The notes under the pieces are model-generated. The model made no database searches. It was given only the letters and a program-made list of their open reading frames with translations, and was not told where the DNA came from. Both the position numbers and the translations under genes were made by a program. From Spisula solida (taxonomy: Eukaryota; Mollusca; Bivalvia; Venerida; Mactridae): a stretch of DNA of 64,000 bases. Location of the stretch: positions 21,613,501 through 21,677,500 of the forward strand of contig OX365944.1 in NCBI GenBank assembly GCA_947247005.1, in the 5' to 3' direction. Every line of letters starts with the position of its first letter. The first letter of the stretch is position 1. Positions 25,001 through 31,000 of the stretch are shown piece by piece.

Positions 25001-28000
25001 AAGTTGAAAACTGTTAAAGTTGTTTGTATCACAGGATTAGAGTAAGAAAACCTGAATGCATTCCCGAGTGAGTAAAAGTATTTTAATATGCGGGCAGCAA
25101 ACATACCTGCATTACGTGATTCTGTTTAGGGAAAGGTGGATAATCTGCATCCACTAAAGATGCCATTCTTGTAGCGGTCTGCTTTTTAAGAGCTTCTGGG
25201 ACACCGCTCATCAGGAACTGCTGTCTCTGTTTGGCTTGTTCTGGATCTAAAGGTGGTTTCCGAGGTGAAGCCTCGTCCGCTTTGTTCTTGCCTTTGAGAA
25301 ACATTGGAGCCAGTTTGACACCTGTAACAAATCAAACAAAATGCTGCAAGGCCAACATTCAATTTTTAGTATATCCACAGCAGATTTAAGATTCAATATC
25401 TAACACAGCCAAATCAGTGTTAACTGAATAAAGCAGCCCCCTTACTTAAGCAGTAAATACTATTAATACCAGTCTGATATCATCACGATCATATTGTATA
25501 TTTAATGCAAAAAAATTGATGTATTCCTCGACAGGCTGTCTAGCATTTATTTTTAGTTGGCGATTTATTTTCGATTTGTTTTTCGGTTTTGACAGGTTTT
25601 CAGCCTTCAATGAATGGTTGACATGGTTTTGAAACATTCAGGAAGTCTGATAAATATCATACAAATGTCTTTATGGGTTATTTAGTCACATACCTGCTTT
25701 CTTAGGAGTGTTCTTCTTGGGTGTATTCATCTTTTTTACTTTGTCTTTGGTTGGCGTGTTCACTTCAACACCATCTGAACCCTTAGCTCCTTTCTTCATG
25801 ATTCTTTCTTTTACGTCATTTACGTCCAATTTAGATTTCTTAGGACGCCCCTTCTTCCGTACTTTTACAGACTCATTGCCTTCGTCGTCGGAAGAAGATA
25901 TAACAATATTCTCTAAGCTTACTTCTTCCATTGATGCCATCACTCTTCCTTCAAGTCGGGAACTTCGTCGAGTAATCGAATCTTCTGATGAGTTTGATTC
26001 ATTTCGCTTCTTTTGGCTCTTTTTGAGTTTATGTTTTTTTACTTTATCTGGATCTCTGACTTTGTCTTTCTTCAATTTCTGCTTCTTCATCTTGCTTCGT
26101 TTAGCCTTGTCCAGCAAGGCCAGAGCAGCCGATTGTTTCATATTTGTCTGAAATATCATAATATGTAGAAACAAATGAATTCAACAGGGATTCTTCAGAT
26201 GTTTGTAAAACATGCATACCCCCATGGTAGCCAAATAGTCAGAAATGGCAAAGGTCAATGTGACCTTGACCATTGACCTACCGATCTCAAAATCAATAGG
26301 GGTCATCTACTGTTGATGACCAACCTCCATGTAAAGTTTGAAGATCCTAGAGCAAGGCGTTTTTGAGTTACAAATCCAGCTCATTAACCACAGCCAAGTC
26401 ATGATATAAATCAATAAATTTCGAACAATTTGTGCTTTAGCCAAATACAATATTTCTTGTTTCTGGACCTAGAAAACTTGTATATTATGAACCAGTTATA
26501 CTTGCAGACACATATGTGAAGGTTGACTGAGTATTTCAGACTAATATATAAATAATCAACATGTATAGAAAATTACTTATCATGTATTTCTGCTATACAA
26601 CAATTTACCTTCTGTTTTCTAACAACCAATGTCTTGTCCACATCTTCACCACTACTACTACTTTTCGGACAACTGAATAAAAATATTATCTGAGTGTTTT
26701 AAACATTGAATATCACAAATTAACAAATTATTATATAAATAAAAACTTGTACATTTCGCTGGCTTAGAATGAGGAGGTCGTAAGTATTTTGAGAAAACAA
26801 GAAAAAACTGTCTGAAAACTTCTCTTTTCTTATGGAAAAACAAGCTTTTTAAACTTTGGTTGGCCAACATTACCAGTTCCAATTTTCATGAAAATAGGCT
26901 CATAAGCGCCTCATGATGCAGATTTCAAGTAAAAATTTGTGAGTCTTATAAGGTCATAATTCTAAGCCAGCGATAAATACTGCTTGACTATCAAGAGGTC
27001 AAATTATGATGACACGCACACTGCACAGCTCAGTCTAGGTTTGGTACTAATGAGCACAGGCTTCGTGAAAGTGAGAAAAAAAGGCCGGACATCCGGACAG
27101 GCATAAAATAAATTTGGCCGGACCGAATCAATTTTGGCCGGACCGAACAATATTAATAGGAAACAGTTAAAAAAACAAATGAAGAGAGATGTATAGATAA
27201 TGCATGTTCTTCTTAAATTATTCAGTGGTAAATTATTTAGAAATGCATTGTTAGCTTTAACACACAGTTAACAAGTGTTGTCAAATAGGCCTAATTAGAT
27301 AGTTTGCCTTTTCACAATGGGCTCATTCAGCCCATTCAATGAGCATATATCAGACAGGACTTTCTGTCAAGAGAAATGTTATTTTCATTTTACCATTTAA
27401 TATCAAACATCTTTAAACTAAATCACGTTTTTTCATGTTAAAAAGCCCCCTCGGAAATCGTCAAAATAAAAATATATTCAGAAAAAAAATCGCGAACATT
27501 CCGGAATCCGTACCGTGTACTACGGGTTTTATCCGCATCCAAAAAATAATCAGTTTTCGCGACCTTCATTTCGCTGAATTATGTTACATTTTTGACGATT
27601 TCGGAGGGATATCTTATTGAATCGTGACGAGGATTTACGAAAATACATTCGTGTTACATTCTTTACAATAATCTTCAACTACGATGTGGGAATATCGCCG
27701 TCCAGACTTAAAATCTCCGTCGGACCAACGGTCCGACATTCAGTCAAATTTTGCCGGACCAAAGCATTTTTTGTCGGTCAGGACCGACGGACTGACGGTT
27801 TTCGCGATGCCTGTGAGCATTGCAAAGCTTCTTCAAAAAGCAACCATTAGCAATAGCGCAGACAAAATCATAAGTTAAAAGATCAAAAGACAACAACCCC
27901 CTAAAGACTAATTAAATCACTTTTGTGCTAAAGATTAACACAACTAACCTTGGTACTGATGAGACTTGCAAAGTTTTGAATTATCTAGATATATGTGATA

Positions 28001-31000
28001 AATTGTCATCATTCATCTAGATACCGTATTATATGTGATAAATTGTCATCTTACCATTTCAATTTAATTTTGATGGGTGTTTTTCTGTCAGCATCCATCT
28101 GAAAAGCTTCTACCTTGTATCTTTTTCTCAGTGAGAGCCTTCTATCAATACTACTATCAGCTGATTCGGAGTCCATGTCTGACGACGTCTCTTTCCTCCT
28201 TTTTAACTTCCGTTTCCGCACCACTTCAGGGGTAGCAAACACAGAACTATCCGTCGTATTTAAGTCAATTGTATCAATGCGAGACTTTCGAGGTCTTCCC
28301 GCCTTTTTCTTCACAGGTTTGGTAGAAACAGTGTCATTAACTTTATCACTCTTTTCACTCTTTGTTTTAGTGAAACCATCTGCAACTTCTGATTCAGCTG
28401 TTTCCTCTTTCTTTGGAGCAGGCTTTGCAACAGTCAGACCTGCTTTACCAAAACTAAGGGTAGCCTGAGTACCTTTACCATTTAGTAGACTCATCTTTTT
28501 ATTGTTCTTTTTCACTTTAGGATCATTATCGTTCATTTTATTATGCACATCTTTCATTTTAGGATCAACATCTTTTATTTTAGGATCATTATCTTTCGTT
28601 TTATTATCCAAAGCTTTCATTTTAGGATCAACATCTTTCATTTTAGAATTTATATCTTCTACAGTTTTCTCAGTTTCAACAACATCTTTCTTTTCATCAT
28701 CAGATTCTGATAGTTTCTTACCGACATCTTTTCCTACAGAATCTTTTTTAGCACCACCTTTTCTTTTCTTGCCTCCTTTTTTAGTTTCATGAGGAGTGGA
28801 TGTCATCACTTTAAAAAAGTTACTAATAGCTTTTTTTCTATCTAGTGCTGCAGACTCTGATTTTTCTTCTTTGTTTACTACATCATTACTATCATCATCA
28901 ACTACAATTTCCTCACAGTCCATAGCTTCTTCATCTATGTCTACATTCGATTTGATCTCTTTTTCATTGTTGTCTGTGTCGGATTCCTTATGTTCTTTAT
29001 CGTCTGCATTGGAGTCCTTACATTCTTCCGCATTGTCGGTATTGGATTCCTTTTCACTGCCTTCTACTTTTTTCTCCATAAGTTCCAGATATTCTGAGTA
29101 AGACATTTCTTTGGCATTCATAGATTTGTTTTCAATCTCTTCACTAGTTTCAAGATTTTTTGCAAACGCATCGTAGGACAAATTTGTATGTTGCCCACCC
29201 TGAGCTGAACCCATATCATTTGCAACCTCTTTGCAACATGGCGCTCCTTTTTTAGATTTATGTGTCGATTTATGCGTGTTTTTATTGTTTTGAGCAAGGC
29301 TTCGTCTTGTGGCTTTCTTTATATCATTGAGCATCGAGTCTGCACCTGATTGTTCATCACCCTGCACACTATTTTGATCAATATGGTCATCTTTGACTTT
29401 CACATCTTCGTTATCAGCAGTAGTTTTATTTTCTGATGTTTCCTGTTCTTCAGTTAAACTATCAGATTGAGCAATTTCATGGACTTCCACATCAGGTCTC
29501 TCTTTCTCCCTGTGTTTATGTTTCTTTTTATGTTTCTTTTTCTTATTACAAGCTACATCACTCGACTGTATCTCTTTTAATAAATTTAGCATATCTTTTC
29601 CTTTCAATGCAGTTTTCTTGCTTTTGGCCAACCCTTCATTATTATCAGCTGTTAAGTCAGTTTCATTATCTATCTTGTTAGCTTCCACTGTATTCTCTGT
29701 TTTGTTAAAGTCAGTATCTTTACTAGAGTTCCCAGTTTCATTTATTACGACAGGTTGATCAGCTTTCTCTCCTGCAACTGTTTCATCGTTTTTAGCGTTG
29801 TTCACATCAGTGGATAATTTGGCAGGATGGCAGTTATCCTTGGACTGGGACTTAGATACAACTACCTCAGACATGCCTGTACTTTCCTTAGTGTCAACAG
29901 CAGGCTGTTCACTTAAACTAGAATCTGACAGTAGGATCACAGAATCAGATAAACTACCAACATCTTCATCAACCTTTTTAGTCTTTTTCTTCTTATTTTT
30001 CTTGTTTTTGTCTTTCACCGAACTTTTCTTCACAGCTTTTTCAGATTTCCCCTTATCACCACTCCCAGACTTTTGCGCAAACAATTGTTTTTTCTTAGAT
30101 TTGTTTGTATTCTCATTATTTTCTTTTACAACTTCAATATCCACAATAGATTCAGTGTTCTCCTTGTCACTATTAGTAGGGGTGGTTACACCATCAGCGT
30201 TGTTCACTGTTACTCCATCTTTTATAGTAGGATCAACTGCTTCCACCACTTTCTCTACACCAGGTTTATCTTTGCTTGAAGACTTAGCGAAGAATTGAAA
30301 CAGACTTTTCTGCTTCTGTTTCTCCAGGTTTTTATCTGGTGTTGTGAAGAAATCAGATATTCTTTTATTTTTTCCGTTCTTTTCTGCCAAGTCAGCCTTA
30401 TTCTTTGTAAGCTGAAAAAAGGAATTGTTTCTAGTATCAAGATAAACTGCATTCTAATTGTAAATAAGCAACAAAGTTCTTAATTTCAGTTTCAAAAATG
30501 AAAAACAGTCAAACTGGTGTTCAGTGGTCATCAAAATTAAGCCATAACCTGTCTTAAACATCCAACTTAATAAAAAACCCAAGTTTCTGTATTGATGAAG
30601 AATATAAAGCCACATACTTTAAGCAACAATATTTGTCTCCTGACAAGACTGCTATACCTAAAAAAAAATTTTATTTACAACTCTTCTGTTCAATAGAAAA
30701 GCTAAACACCAAGATATTGCAAAGGTACAAGATTTACCAATATAATTTGTTGAATAATTTCAATGTTATAACTTATAAATATTACCATAGATACCAGGTT
30801 GGAATTAATTCCAAACATACAGTAACTCCAGTACTTGACACAAGTTGACTGTACTCCAATAGGTCACCAAATGTGTGAAAATAATGAAAATCAATATGTC
30901 AAGTGATAACCATTACATACTGTGTCTGGATATGATAACATAGTTAATTACGGGCAAGTAAAAAGGTGGTAATAGAAAAGTCACACATTGACATGCAGCA

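Noticed and set aside
28115..30298. Plus-strand open frames opposite ATAD5 exon 2
   Set aside because: Antisense shadows of a Lys/Ser/Asp-rich coding exon. Their Phe/Ser/Leu composition follows from that.
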